64,000 nucleotides of DNA, taken from positions 1 through 64,000 of the forward strand of contig NZ_QZWF01000003.1 in NCBI RefSeq assembly GCF_004187715.1, in the 5' to 3' direction. Origin of the DNA: Streptomyces sp. F001 (GTDB lineage Bacteria; Actinomycetota; Actinomycetes; Streptomycetales; Streptomycetaceae). A program made the translations under genes and the position numbers. Of this stretch, positions 1 through 10,163 are shown in pieces (positions within the stretch are counted from its first letter, which is position 1; every line of letters begins with the position of its first letter). Below the pieces are notes generated by a model. That model was not told the DNA's origin and made no database searches. It worked only from the letters and a program-made list of their open reading frames with translations.

Positions 1-2
1 GG

Positions 3-2096
3 CGGGCGAAGAAGACCCTCGACTCCCTCGCCCTGATCGGCGAGGTACGGCCGACCGTACGACGCGAGGGGGTCACCGCAGAGGTCAGTACGTCCGAGAT
101 CGTGCTGGACGATCTGATCGAGATCGGGCCGGGGGACAAGGTCGTCGTCGACGGGGTGTGCGTCGAGGCCGACGGGCTGGAGATCGACGAGTCCCTGCTC
201 ACCGGTGAGGCCGATCCGGTCGTCAAACGGCCGGGGGACCAGGTCATGTCCGGAAGCTTCGTGGTCGCGGGCGGTGGCGCGTTCCAGGCGACCAAGGTGG
301 GACGTGAGGCGTACGCCGCCCAGCTCGCCGACGAGGCCTCCCGCTTCACCCTCGTCCACTCCGAGCTGCGCTCCGGGATCTCCACGATCCTCAAGTACGT
401 GACGTGGATGATGGTCCCGACCGCGATCGGCCTGATCATCAGCCAGCTCGTGGTCAAGAACAACGACCTCAAGGACTCCCTCGCCCGCACGGTCGGCGGC
501 ATCGTGCCGATGGTCCCGGAGGGGCTCGTCCTGCTCACCTCCGTCGCCTTCGCGATCGGCGTCATCCGGCTCGGCCGGAAACAGTGTCTGGTGCAGGAGC
601 TGCCCGCGATCGAGGGCCTCGCCCGCGTCGACACCGTCTGCCTGGACAAGACGGGCACCCTCACCGAGGGCGGCATGGACGTCACCGCGCTGCGCCTGCT
701 GGACGGCCACGACGAGACCTACGTACGGCAGGTCCTCGGCGCCCTCGGCGAGTCCGACCCCCGGCCGAACGCCTCCCTCCAGGCGATCATCTCCGCCTAC
801 CCGGACGGCGAGGAGTGGCGCGTCACCGAGGCGCTGCCCTTCTCCTCCGCCCGCAAGTACAGCGGGGCGTCCTTCAGCGAGGGCAACGGCGAGGCCAGTA
901 CGTGGCTGCTGGGCGCCCCCGACGTGCTGCTCGCGGAGGACGATCCCGCCCTCGCCGAGACCGAGCGGCTGAACGAGGAGGGCCTCAGGGTTCTGCTGCT
1001 CGCCCGTACCTCCGGCGACCTCGACTCCCCCGACGTCACCCGGGACGCCAGGCCCGCCGCCCTCGTCGTACTGGAGCAACGGCTGCGGCCGGACGCCGCC
1101 GACACCCTGCGCTACTTCGCCGAGCAGAACGTCCGCGCCAAGGTCATCTCCGGTGACAACGCGGTGTCGGTGGGCGCGGTGGCGAGCAAGCTCGGGCTCG
1201 ACGGCAGCACGGTCGACGCCCGTCGGCTGCCCGCCGACCGGGACGGTATGGGCCGGGCCCTCGACGAGGGCACGGTGTTCGGGCGGGTCACCCCGCAGCA
1301 GAAACGGGACATGGTGGGGGCGCTCCAGTCCCGCGGGCACACGGTCGCCATGACCGGCGACGGGGTGAACGACGTCCTCGCCCTGAAGGACGCCGACATC
1401 GGGGTCGCGATGGGCACCGGCTCGGAGGCAACCCGGGCGGTGGCGCAGATCGTGCTGCTGAACAACAGCTTCGCCACCCTGCCGTCGGTGGTCGCGGAGG
1501 GCCGGCGAGTGATCGGCAACATCACCCGGGTCGCCACGCTGTTCCTGGTGAAGACGGTCTACTCGGTGCTGCTGGCCGTCCTGGTGGTGTGCTGGCAGGT
1601 CGAGTACCCGTTCCTGCCGCGTCATCTGACCCTGCTGTCGACGCTGACGATCGGTGTCCCGGCGTTCTTCCTGGCCCTCGCGCCCAACAAGGAACGCGCG
1701 AAACCCCACTTCGTGCGGCGGGTGATGCGGTACGCGATACCGGGCGGGGCGCTGGCCGCGCTGGCGACCTTCGGGACGTACCTGATGGCCCGTCAGTACT
1801 ACACCGGTCCGGGCGCGTTGGACGCGGAGACCAGCGCGGCGACGCTGACGCTGTTCCTGATCGCGATGTGGGTGCTGGCGATCATCGCCCGGCCGTACAC
1901 CTGGTGGCGGATCGGGCTGGTGGCGACGATGGGGGCGGGGTTCCTGGTGGTGCTGGTGGTGCCGTGGTTGCAGGAGTTCTTTGCGCTGAAGCTGGTGGGC
2001 GTGACGATGCCATGGATCGCGGTGGGGATCGCCGCGGGTGCGGCGGTCGCCCTGGAGTTCCTGTGGAAGTGGGTCGACCGCCGGGTTCCCGCCTAG
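3..2096 (+). CDS. Cation-translocating P-type ATPase, CtpE-like (5' end outside window)
   Basis: ATP-driven cation pump of the cytoplasmic membrane; 697 residues are visible and the open frame runs off the left edge, so the N-terminus is missing. The actuator-domain LTGE lies near 196-207, the membrane PEGL motif near 516-527, the phosphorylation motif DKTGTLT at 645-665 and the hinge TGDGVND at 1353-1373, followed by C-terminal membrane helices. The PEGL-type M4 segment and lack of CPC or heavy-metal-binding motifs point away from copper/zinc pumps and resemble mycobacterial CtpE, a calcium pump. The ion is inferred from overall resemblance only. It converges on the secreted-protein gene that follows, with 3 bases between their ends. 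Confidence 0.9.
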   Translation, partial: RAKKTLDSLALIGEVRPTVRREGVTAEVSTSEIVLDDLIEIGPGDKVVVDGVCVEADGLEIDESLLTGEADPVVKRPGDQVMSGSFVVAGGGAFQATKVGREAYAAQLADEASRFTLVHSELRSGISTILKYVTWMMVPTAIGLIISQLVVKNNDLKDSLARTVGGIVPMVPEGLVLLTSVAFAIGVIRLGRKQCLVQELPAIEGLARVDTVCLDKTGTLTEGGMDVTALRLLDGHDETYVRQVLGALGESDPRPNASLQAIISAYPDGEEWRVTEALPFSSARKYSGASFSEGNGEASTWLLGAPDVLLAEDDPALAETERLNEEGLRVLLLARTSGDLDSPDVTRDARPAALVVLEQRLRPDAADTLRYFAEQNVRAKVISGDNAVSVGAVASKLGLDGSTVDARRLPADRDGMGRALDEGTVFGRVTPQQKRDMVGALQSRGHTVAMTGDGVNDVLALKDADIGVAMGTGSEATRAVAQIVLLNNSFATLPSVVAEGRRVIGNITRVATLFLVKTVYSVLLAVLVVCWQVEYPFLPRHLTLLSTLTIGVPAFFLALAPNKERAKPHFVRRVMRYAIPGGALAALATFGTYLMARQYYTGPGALDAETSAATLTLFLIAMWVLAIIARPYTWWRIGLVATMGAGFLVVLVVPWLQEFFALKLVGVTMPWIAVGIAAGAAVALEFLWKWVDRRVPA

Positions 2097-2099
2097 GGC

Positions 2100-3029
2100 C
2101 TAATTCACGTCGACGTAGTCACCGGCCACGGTGGCCGGCGCGGTGCTGGTGATACCGGCGTAGGTGAAGCGCCAGTAACCGTCGACCGAGGCCTTCACCG
2201 TGGTCTTCAGGGCGCCGCCCGCCGCGGTCTGGATGCCCTTGACGTTGGTGTAGTTGGTGGTGCCCGCCTTGCGGAACTGCAGCACCACCTTCTGGCCGCT
2301 GGGCAGACCGACGTACGTGCCCGTCTCCCAGTTGGCGCGGGTCAGCTTGCCCGTGATCGTGAGGGTCGCGTCCTTCTTCACCGGCTCCGGCGAGGCGTTG
2401 ACCGTCAGCTTGGAGCCGCGCTGCACCAGCGTGGTGCCGAGGTCGCCCTGGTCGGCGTACCCGACCTTGGTGATGTCGAAGTTCTCGCCCGCCGGGTCCT
2501 GGCCGTTGTACGCGATGGCCAGTGCCGCACCCTTCCAGGTGCCGGCGTCGGAGTTGAGCAGGTCGCCCTCGCCCGGGTAGACGTCGATCTTTCCGGTGCA
2601 GGTGGCGGTGGTCGCCGTGGCGGTCGTGCAGGTGGCCGGCTTCACGCCGAACAGGGTGGTGTCGGGCGTGGCGAAGGCGCCCCGGTAGAGGTAGGGGCCG
2701 GTCAGGAAGTCCTGCGCGGTGATGTCGACGTCCGCTCCATGGGTCAGCGTGTAGGTGACCGTCGTGGAGTAGTGGCCGGTGGTGCCGACCTTGACCGCCT
2801 TGGCGATCTTGAAGTTGGAGAAGGAGGCGTCCAGGGCGTACGGCTCGTCCTGGGCGGCCTTGGTGCTGAACGCCGTCGCACCGGAGGGGGCGTGGGCGGC
2901 CTGGCGGATCTTCGCGACGGCCTCGCGGTAGTCGGCGCCGGAGACATCGGCGGCCTGAGCGGCCGGTACGGCGAGAGCGGAGAGGGCCAGGGCGCCGGTC
3001 ACGGCGGCGACGGTGGCTCGTATACGCAT
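2100..3029 (-). CDS. Secreted beta-domain protein, tandem copy A
   Basis: A 309-residue exported protein of unknown function. The ATG at 3029 is preceded by GGGGAA and starts a classical signal peptide (MRIRATVAAV..., cleavage likely after AQA at residue 26). After a variable N-terminal half comes a C-terminal domain of about 100 residues with KLTVNASPEP, RKAGTTNYTNVKG and a YAGITSTAPATVAGD end, predicted all-beta and Ig-like. The next gene on the same strand has an almost identical signal peptide and C-terminal domain, so the two are tandem paralogues. No sortase signal or membrane anchor is visible; the protein is probably released or loosely wall-bound. Confidence 0.85.
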   Translation of the reverse strand: MRIRATVAAVTGALALSALAVPAAQAADVSGADYREAVAKIRQAAHAPSGATAFSTKAAQDEPYALDASFSNFKIAKAVKVGTTGHYSTTVTYTLTHGADVDITAQDFLTGPYLYRGAFATPDTTLFGVKPATCTTATATTATCTGKIDVYPGEGDLLNSDAGTWKGAALAIAYNGQDPAGENFDITKVGYADQGDLGTTLVQRGSKLTVNASPEPVKKDATLTITGKLTRANWETGTYVGLPSGQKVVLQFRKAGTTNYTNVKGIQTAAGGALKTTVKASVDGYWRFTYAGITSTAPATVAGDYVDVN

Positions 3030-3120
3030 GCGTTCCCCAGTGAGTGATCGTGGAGCCTGTTGGCTCACCTGATCAGATAGGCGAATGCCGGTAACGGTTG
3101 CTCCGGCAGGGAAAGTTGGG

Positions 3121-3158
3121 AAAAAAGCACCCGGCCCCGGATGGCTTCCGGGGCCGGG
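3121..3158 (-). terminator. Intrinsic terminator after copy B secreted protein
   Basis: An 11-bp perfect stem (CCCGGCCCCGG at 3130-3140, CCGGGGCCGGG at 3148-3158) with a 7-base loop, followed on the minus strand by a T6 tract (AAAAAA at 3121-3126). It lies between the two tandem secreted-protein genes and should end transcription of the upstream copy, so the pair is probably not one operon. Confidence 0.85.
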
Positions 3159-3176
3159 CAGCAGTCGTGCTGGTGC

Positions 3177-4037
3177 TTACTTCACGTCGACGAAGTCACC
3201 GGCGACGGTGGCCGGCGCCGTGCTCGTGATGCCCGCGTAGTTGAAGCGGAAGTAGCCGTCGGTGGAGGCCGTGACGGTCGTCTTCAGGGCGCCGCCCGTG
3301 GCCGTCTTGATGCCCTTCACGTTGGTGTAGTTGGTGGTGCCCGCCTTGCGGAACTGCAGCACCACGGACTGGCCGCTGGGCAGGCCGGAGTAGGTGAGGG
3401 TCTCCCAGTTGGCGCGGGACAGCTTGCCGCTGACCGTGATGGTCTTGCCCTTCACCACCGGCTCCGGCGAGGCGTTGACCGTCAGCTTCGACGCGCGCTG
3501 GACCTTGTGGGTCTTGTAGTAGTCGTTCCAGTAGATCTCGCCGTCGTTGGAGAGCACGCCCGCCGTCACGTGCCAGTTGCCGGCCAGCGAGTTCTTGAGC
3601 AGGTCGACGTAGGTGTCACCGGTGATGGTGAGCTTGCAGGTCGACGTCGTGGCGCTGGAGGCGGTGCAGGTGGCGGCCTCCTCGTTCGGGCCGAGGTAGC
3701 CGTCGACGTCGGTTTCGACGTCGGTGCCGTGCCATAGGTCGATGTAGGCGTCCGCGATGCCGCTCTCGTGGGTGGCGGTCAGGGACACCGTGAAGGTCTT
3801 GACGGTGGTGGTGCCGAACACGAGGTTCTTGCCCGCGTTCACCGTCACGTTGGAAACGGTGGGCACGGCGGCGGCCGTGCTGAACGCCGACTTGGCGGAA
3901 GAGGTGTCGAAACGCTCGGCAGCGCTCGGCCGGTCCAGGCTCGCGGCATCCCGCGAGTCGGCCTGCGCGAACGGCACGGCGAGAGCGGACAGGGCCAGGG
4001 CGCCGGTGACAGCAGCCACGGTGGCTCGCATACGCAT
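3177..4037 (-). CDS. Secreted beta-domain protein, tandem copy B
   Basis: A 286-residue exported protein, paralogue of the gene just downstream. Start ATG at 4037 follows GGGGAACAC. The signal peptide differs from copy A at only a few positions and is probably cut after FAQA. The N-terminal half (DSRDAASLDRPSAAE...) is unrelated to copy A, whereas the last ~100 residues are nearly the same (RASKLTVNASPEPV, RKAGTTNYTNVKG, YAGITSTAPATVAGDFVDVK). This suggests duplication with conversion or selection on the C-terminal domain and divergence of the N-terminal part. Function unknown. Confidence 0.85.
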   Translation of the reverse strand: MRMRATVAAVTGALALSALAVPFAQADSRDAASLDRPSAAERFDTSSAKSAFSTAAAVPTVSNVTVNAGKNLVFGTTTVKTFTVSLTATHESGIADAYIDLWHGTDVETDVDGYLGPNEEAATCTASSATTSTCKLTITGDTYVDLLKNSLAGNWHVTAGVLSNDGEIYWNDYYKTHKVQRASKLTVNASPEPVVKGKTITVSGKLSRANWETLTYSGLPSGQSVVLQFRKAGTTNYTNVKGIKTATGGALKTTVTASTDGYFRFNYAGITSTAPATVAGDFVDVK

Positions 4038-4213
4038 GTGTTCCCCACGTGGAGAGGGGCCCCGACTGTGGTCGTTCCCTACGGCTCGTCGTCGGCCGGG
4101 GCCCAAGTGATCTTGGAGCCTGTTGGCTCGCATGATCTGACACGTGACTGGTGTGAATGGTTGCACGTCGTACGAAAATTTTGTGGGGGAAATTCTGAGG
4201 CTCCGTGAACGCC

Positions 4214-7200
4214 TCAGTCGAACCACCGGTCCCGCGCCAGCTCCGCCGTCCGTGACGGGTCCTCCAGCAGTGCCGCCACCTCGAAGCGCCGCGGCCACTG
4301 GCCCGCCGCCCAGGCGAGACCGGCGGCGACACCCTCCAGCGTGGCGGCGTGCAGTACGCCGTCGGAGGTGACCCGCCAGTCGATCTCCACACCGTCGACG
4401 ACGAGTTCCTCGTGCTCGACGTACGTGTCGGGCGTCCGCGGGCCCAGCAGCACCCGCACCGGCTCCGGCACCTCGTGCTCGGTGCCCTCGGAGTCCACCT
4501 CACCGGTGACGGACTCGCTCAGCCGCCGCACCTGGAACAGCTCCGCAAGCTCGGCGGCCCGGGCCGGCGGCACCGGCAGCAGGGGCACACCCTCGGTGAA
4601 CGGCAGCAGGTCCGGCGAGTCGACGACCACCGCGTCGGCCGCGTCCACGACCTCGACCCGCCCGTCGACGACCGCCCGCAGCTCGTCCGGCAGGGTCACC
4701 TGATCCGGGTCCAGCTCGGCCAACGCGCCGTACAGTCCGTGCAGTTGGGCGCCGGTGACCTGCCGCTCGGGGTCGGCGAGCCGCTCCAGCAGCTCGGCGG
4801 CGCCGCCCGGCTCGTCGAGGAGGGCCGCCACCGACGTCCGTACGCCGAGCGCCCGCAGCACCTGCTCGTCGTCGAAGCCGGTGGCGTCGGCCTCGTCGTA
4901 CAGGCCGCGCAGCAGCGGATCCCCACCGGCGGCGAGCAGCCCGGCGGGGCGGCGTCCGTCGAGCACCGGGTGCCCGCGCAGCCACCACGCCGTGTAGGGC
5001 CGTACGACCTCATGGGTGCCGTCGGGCAGCAGGATGCGCATGCTCTGAACGACGGCGTCACGCAAGGGGGGTTGCGACAGCAGAGCAAGAGCCTGTGACC
5101 ACTTGTCGTCGTCCACGAGATCCAGATCCCGTACGGCGATGAGTTCCGTCGCCACCGGCGGCACCGGCGAGTCCGGGAAGCGGTCGAGGATGTCCTCGCA
5201 CCAGACGTCCACGGCGTCCAGCAGACCGGGGTCGTCGGGCTCGGCGAAGTCCCCTTCGCGGGGCTCGAGTTCATCGGGATCGAGGACGACGTCGGTGGCG
5301 CGGACCAGCGCGAAGTCGGCGAGGACGCCACAGGCGGCGAGCGGCTGCTCACCGAAGCGCCCGGCCAGCTCGGCGTCGACGAAGGCGAGTTCACCCTCAC
5401 GCATGACCTGGGCGAAGGGGCTGCCGGGGAAGACGAGTTCGCCTGCCGGGGCCAGTTCCCCCTCCTCGTCCGGGAGGGCGAGGGCGCCCAGCCAGGGCTC
5501 GTCACCGGGTTCGAGCCCGGCGTCCCGCACGAGCGCGAGGACGGTGTCCGCCAGCTCCTCGGCGTCCGGGGCGTCCTCCTCCCAGAGGGCGCCGCCCTCG
5601 TCGTCGAGGGAGGCGGCGACGGCGGCGCGCACCTGGGGGGTGGTGAGCACGGCCCGCGGCGTCGCGGGCAGGGCGCCGAGCTTCTCCAGGAGCGGGTGCG
5701 CGGCGTCCGGGTGGGCGACCTTGAGGCCGAGCCGGGCGAGGACCTCGGGGTCGATGCGGGCGGCGTCCGGGGTGGGCAGCAGGACCTGCCGGGGCCCGAT
5801 CGTCGTGCGCCCGTCGGCGAGCGGCACGGGCAGCCCGGTGAGCCGGTCCGGATCCACCCCGGCGAGGCTGTCGTACAGCCGCCGCCACCAGCCGGGCTCC
5901 TTCTCCAGGCCGGCCAGCCGGTCGACGGCGTCGCTCAGCCGGACCCGGGCCACCCCGAGCGTGCGCAGTTCGACCCGCCGTTCCAGCCCGGCGGGCAGCA
6001 GCGTGGGCAGCACCTCGGCGAGGACCCGTACGGTGTCGGCACCGGCGCCCTCGACGACCTCGGCGTCCCGTGGCCGGAGGGACTCGGGCAGCTCGTCGGA
6101 GCCGTCACCGGCGGGCGCAACGGCCGGCGGCAGGAAGGACGTCCGCGGCAGCCGCTCGAGAATCGCCTGCCGCAGCGCCCCGTCCAGCTCGCCCTTCCCC
6201 AGCGGGCCGGGCACGAGGTCGATGATCGCCTCGGTCACCGGCCGCCATTCGGCGAGGAGTTCGGCGTATGCGTCCGCCGCGCGCTGCACGACGAAGTCGG
6301 TCAGCGGGCCGGGCGCGGCGTGCCGACGGGTGGTGTCCAGCGGGAACGACGCGATGAGCAGGGCGGGCACGCCGAGGGGCTCGTCGCTGGGGGTGGGGCG
6401 TCACGACGGGGCTGTGCGGGGCCGGACGGGGGTGCCGTGGGCGGCGTCGATGGCACGCCCAGGTGACGGACCAGTGGGGGCGCAGCCGCTCCTCGACGGG
6501 GCGGCCGGCGAGCAGCTCGGGCGTGAGGGGGCCGTGGGCGGAGGAGGTACGCCAGTGGGTGACGCCGTCGCGGGAGTCCTCCACGACCGTGAAGGCGCCG
6601 TCGGTGCTGCGGCGCACGGTGCGGGGGGCGTCGCCGTCGATCTCGACGACGACCTCTTCCAGTCCCGGCAGGGTGAGCAGCAGGGAGTCGTCGACGGCGC
6701 GCAGCAGCCGCTCGGCGAGATCGGCGGCGGCGGTGTCGCGCAGCGGCAGGATGACGACGGTGTCGTACGGATCGGGCGCGGTGCCCTCGGCGGCGAACGG
6801 CAGCCGCAGCAGGGGCACGTGCCCGTCCCGCCGGCGGATCTCGTCACCCAGGCCGGGGCTGTGCCGGGCGGTGTCGGCGGCGAGGTCACGGGCCTCGGCC
6901 AGGGACCAGCGGACACCGCCGTGCCGGCCGACGACGGCGGGCTCGTCGGTGACGGCCAGTACGGCGGCGAAACCGACGCCGAAGCGGCCGATGGACGGCG
7001 TGTCCCGCTTGGCGGAGGCGCGGAGCGTGGCCAGCGACTCGACGCCGGCGGCGTCCAGGGGGGCGCCGGTGTTGGCGGCGAAGAGGACACCGTCGCGGAG
7101 GGTGAGCCGGAGCCGGCCGGGCACGCCGGCGCGGGCGGCGGCGTCGGCGGCGTTCTGCGCCAGCTCCACGACGAGCCGGTCCCGATAGCCGCCGAGGACG

Positions 7201-7334
7201 AGATCCTCCTCGGCGTTCGCGTCCTCACGGAACCGCGCCGGGCTGGTCGCCCAGGCATCCAGCACTCCGCGCCGCAGACGAGCCGTCCCGAAGGGGTCCG
7301 CACCTTCGGCGGCAGGCCGCACGAACTTGCTCAC
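4214..7334 (-). CDS. Sacsin N-terminal-like GHKL ATP-binding protein (frameshifted)
   Basis: A long protein, about 1,040 residues, with an N-terminal GHKL (Hsp90/histidine-kinase type) ATP-binding fold: the N-box LVVELAQNAADAA near residues 60-72 and a glycine box RFGVGFAAV. Such proteins are common and uncharacterised in Streptomyces. Start chosen as GTG at 7334, which has AGGAG seven bases upstream; an ATG at 7347-7349 is too close to that site. The frame is broken twice between about 6405 and 6460: coding resumes in another frame at PTPSDEPLGVPALL and runs cleanly to the stop at 4214. Two indels in a 50-base stretch look like sequence errors. DUF3027 lies 90 bases upstream on the same strand. 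Confidence 0.8.
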
Positions 7335-7424
7335 GTTCACTCTCCTCATCGCCGTGAGGAGAAGGTATCGCGCGGGAGCGACGACCGTGACGTCACGATC
7401 TCGGCCGGCCCCGGAGTCGGGACG

Positions 7425-8351
7425 CTACGAGTGCCCCAGCTCGGCCGCCGACTCGTCGGGCACCTCCGGAACCGACCCGGAATCCCGCGCCGGCCGCAGC
7501 GGGAACGGATCCACCCGCGTCTCGTCGATCACCGGCTCGGTCGGCTGCGGCGGCTTCGGCATCACCGCGGCCTCGGAGTGCCCACCGCACCCGTACGCCA
7601 GCGACACCACCCGGCCGTCGGCCGGCGAGAACTCGTTCGCACAGACCCCGAAGGCCTGCCCCAGCGACCCTCCGATCGGCACCAGGAAGCCGCAGCTGGC
7701 GCAGGACGCCGGCGCCGCCTGCGCCATCGGCGTCTTCGCACCGAAGCCCTCCTCCCAGCGGTCGGCGGCCACATGCAGCCCGTACCGGGACAGCACCCGG
7801 GCGCGCCGCATGCCCAGTTCCTCGGCGACCGCCGCGATCGAGCCGCGCAGGGGTGCCGTCGGGAGGGTGGCCGGCGGGCCCGCCGTGACCTCGGCGTCCT
7901 CGGCCTCGACCAGTTCCGCCATGTCCGCGGACACCGCGGAGTTCGGCGGCGGCTCCTCCTCGCCGGTGAAGCCCGGCTCCAGCCGCAGATCCTCGGCGTC
8001 CGTGGGAAGCAGGTCGCCGGGCCCCATGTCGCCGGGGCGCAGCCGCTCGCTCCACGGCACCCACTCCGGCGCCAGCAGCGCGTCCGGGCCGGGCAGCAGG
8101 ACGACCTCGTCCAGCGTGACGATCTTCGCGCGGGACGCCCTGGCCACCGTCACGGCCCAGCGCCAGCCGCGGTACCCGAGCTCCTTGCACTCGAAGAAGT
8201 GCGTGACAACGCGGTCGCCCTCGGAGGCCGTGCCGACGTGCTCCCCGACGACCCCGGGCGCGGCGGCCTCCTCGGCTGCGGCGCGGGCGAGGTCGACGGC
8301 CTCGGCGCACAGGCGGTCGGGGGTGCGGCTTCGCGTGGTCGCTGCGCTCAC
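7425..8351 (-). CDS. DUF3027 domain protein
   Basis: A 308-residue cytoplasmic protein of the actinobacterial DUF3027 family; function unknown. Recognised by RTPDRLCAEAVDLARAAAEE at the start, HFFECKELGYRGWRWAV, and a central CASCG motif followed by a conserved CANEFSPADGRVV block that could bind metal. GTG at 8351 is preferred because it matches the usual family N-terminus MSAATTRS; the AGGAG upstream is rather distant (about 13 bases). Divergent from the MFS gene and upstream of the GHKL protein on the same strand. Confidence 0.85.
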   Translation of the reverse strand: MSAATTRSRTPDRLCAEAVDLARAAAEEAAAPGVVGEHVGTASEGDRVVTHFFECKELGYRGWRWAVTVARASRAKIVTLDEVVLLPGPDALLAPEWVPWSERLRPGDMGPGDLLPTDAEDLRLEPGFTGEEEPPPNSAVSADMAELVEAEDAEVTAGPPATLPTAPLRGSIAAVAEELGMRRARVLSRYGLHVAADRWEEGFGAKTPMAQAAPASCASCGFLVPIGGSLGQAFGVCANEFSPADGRVVSLAYGCGGHSEAAVMPKPPQPTEPVIDETRVDPFPLRPARDSGSVPEVPDESAAELGHS

Positions 8352-8663
8352 AGGTATCGCTTCTCTCCTACGCCGTCTCTCGGGTGCGGTGCCTTGAGGC
8401 GTCGGGGCGGACGGAGCGGACCTGGGGACCGCGTCGACGTCCGCGCGCCATCGCGCTCGGGCGCACCTGTCACCATCCATTCTGCGGGATGGCCGAGATA
8501 CGCACGCTACCTGTTGTCCGGCGCTGGGCCTACACCGGCGGGAGTCTTCGCTGCTTCCCGGCGGTCTTTCCGGCCCGCCCACCGGACGCGGCGGCCTGTG
8601 AAGTGCACGCCCATACGCGCCGTAACCGCACTACGGACGCCGCTCTCGGGGCACTATGACGGG
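8352..8663. other. Divergent intergenic region, DUF3027 / MFS
   Basis: About 310 bases between divergent starts. No terminator, operator or RNA element stands out. The MFS start at 8664 has no ribosome site and is preceded by CACTAT about 8 bases upstream, so a leaderless transcript is possible; this is a weak call. Confidence 0.4.
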
Positions 8664-10055
8664 GTGGCAAGCGGCATCAAGGGCAGCAGCGGACGCAGCG
8701 GAACGGGCCGGACGCGTGGCTCACTCCGTTCGCTCGGCCGTGCCCTGCACTTCCCGCTGACGGGTACGGCCCGCGGTATCCGCAAGGCGACCCACGCGCA
8801 CGGCGCCGGTGAGTCGGGGCTCGGCAAGCTGATCGAGCTGCACGGCGTGAACGGCGCGGGCGATGTCATGATCACCGTGGCGCTGGCCTCCACCGTCTTC
8901 TTCTCGGTGCCGACCGACGAGGCCCGCGGGCGTGTCGCGCTCTACCTCGCCATCACCATGGCGCCGTTCACCCTGCTCGCGCCGGTGATCGGCCCGCTGC
9001 TCGACCGGCTCCCGCACGGCCGCCGCGCGGCGATGGCGGGCGCGATGCTGGCCCGGGCGCTGCTCGCGCTGGTGCTGTCCGGGGCCGTCATCACCGGCGG
9101 TATCGAGTTGTATCCGGCGGCGCTCGGCGTGCTCGTCGCGTCGAAGGCGTACGGGGTGGTCAGAAGCGCCGTGGTGCCCCGGCTGCTGCCGCCCGGGTTC
9201 TCCCTGGTGAAGGCCAACTCCCGGGTCACCCTCGGCGGGCTGCTGGCGACCGGTGTGGCGGCGCCGGTCGGGGCGGGGCTGCAGGCGATCGGGCCGCGCT
9301 GGCCGCTGTACGGCGCGTTCGTGATCTTCATGGCCGGAATGTTCCTGTCGTTCTCCCTGCCGCCGAAGGTGGACTCGGCCAAGGGCGAGGACACTGCGCT
9401 GCTCGCCGCGGACGCCGACCATCTGCACGGGCCGCACCTGCGGCCGGTCAAGCGGCCGGGGCTCAGGACGGTCGGGACGGCGGTCACCCACGCGCTCGGC
9501 GTCAACGCGGCGATCCGCTGCCTCGCCGGGTTCCTGATCTTCTTCCTGGCCTTCCTGCTGCGCGAGCACCCCATGACCGGGCAGAGCGCGGCGGTGTCGC
9601 TGGGCATGGTGGCGGTCGCGGCGGGCGTGGGCAACGCGCTGGGTACGACGGTGGGGGCGGCCCTGCGGGCACGGGCGCCGGAGCTGATCATCGTGACCGT
9701 CGTGGCGGTCGAGCTGGGCGTGGCGATCACGGCGGCGGTGTTCTTCGGCGCGTTCCTGGTGGCGTGCCTGGCGGCGGTCGCCGGGTTCGCCCAGGCACTG
9801 GCCAAGCTGTCCCTGGACGCGCTGATCCAGCGGGACGTACCGGAGCTGGTGCGGACGTCGGCGTTCGCCCGCTCGGAGACCCTCCTGCAGATGTCGTGGG
9901 TGATCGGCGGCGCGATCGGCATAGCACTGCCCCTGAACGGCACCCTCGGCCTCGTCGTGGCCGCCTGCATCGTCGCCGCCGGCTGGCTGACGACCGTCCG
10001 CGGCCTGCTCGGCTCGGCGCGGCGCGGGGGTGCGGCCCGGGCGCGGGTGGTGTAG
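8664..10055 (+). CDS. MFS transporter
   Basis: A 463-residue polytopic membrane protein of the major facilitator superfamily, with about 12 predicted hydrophobic segments starting near residue 70 (MITVALASTVFFS) and a charged central loop. The N-terminal 55 residues are hydrophilic and basic. GTG at 8664 (MASGIKG...) is chosen because it begins the family-like N-terminus; upstream in-frame codons are antisense of other genes. Substrate not predictable. Followed by the DUF2771 lipoprotein after about 108 bases. Confidence 0.85.
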   Translation: MASGIKGSSGRSGTGRTRGSLRSLGRALHFPLTGTARGIRKATHAHGAGESGLGKLIELHGVNGAGDVMITVALASTVFFSVPTDEARGRVALYLAITMAPFTLLAPVIGPLLDRLPHGRRAAMAGAMLARALLALVLSGAVITGGIELYPAALGVLVASKAYGVVRSAVVPRLLPPGFSLVKANSRVTLGGLLATGVAAPVGAGLQAIGPRWPLYGAFVIFMAGMFLSFSLPPKVDSAKGEDTALLAADADHLHGPHLRPVKRPGLRTVGTAVTHALGVNAAIRCLAGFLIFFLAFLLREHPMTGQSAAVSLGMVAVAAGVGNALGTTVGAALRARAPELIIVTVVAVELGVAITAAVFFGAFLVACLAAVAGFAQALAKLSLDALIQRDVPELVRTSAFARSETLLQMSWVIGGAIGIALPLNGTLGLVVAACIVAAGWLTTVRGLLGSARRGGAARARVV

Positions 10056-10163
10056 GGACGGGCGAGTCGCGGGTGGCGCAGGGGGCGGGCGAGTGGCGTA
10101 ACGCACGGCATGGCCTGTACCCCGCGTGGGGAGCGGGTCGCGCGTGACCGATAGCCTTCGGAC

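Noticed and set aside
5103..8663. Very long plus-strand open frame leading into the MFS gene
   Set aside because: It is the antisense shadow of the GHKL and DUF3027 genes; its translation is Ser/Arg/Pro-rich without family resemblance. Only the part from 8664 reads as a protein.
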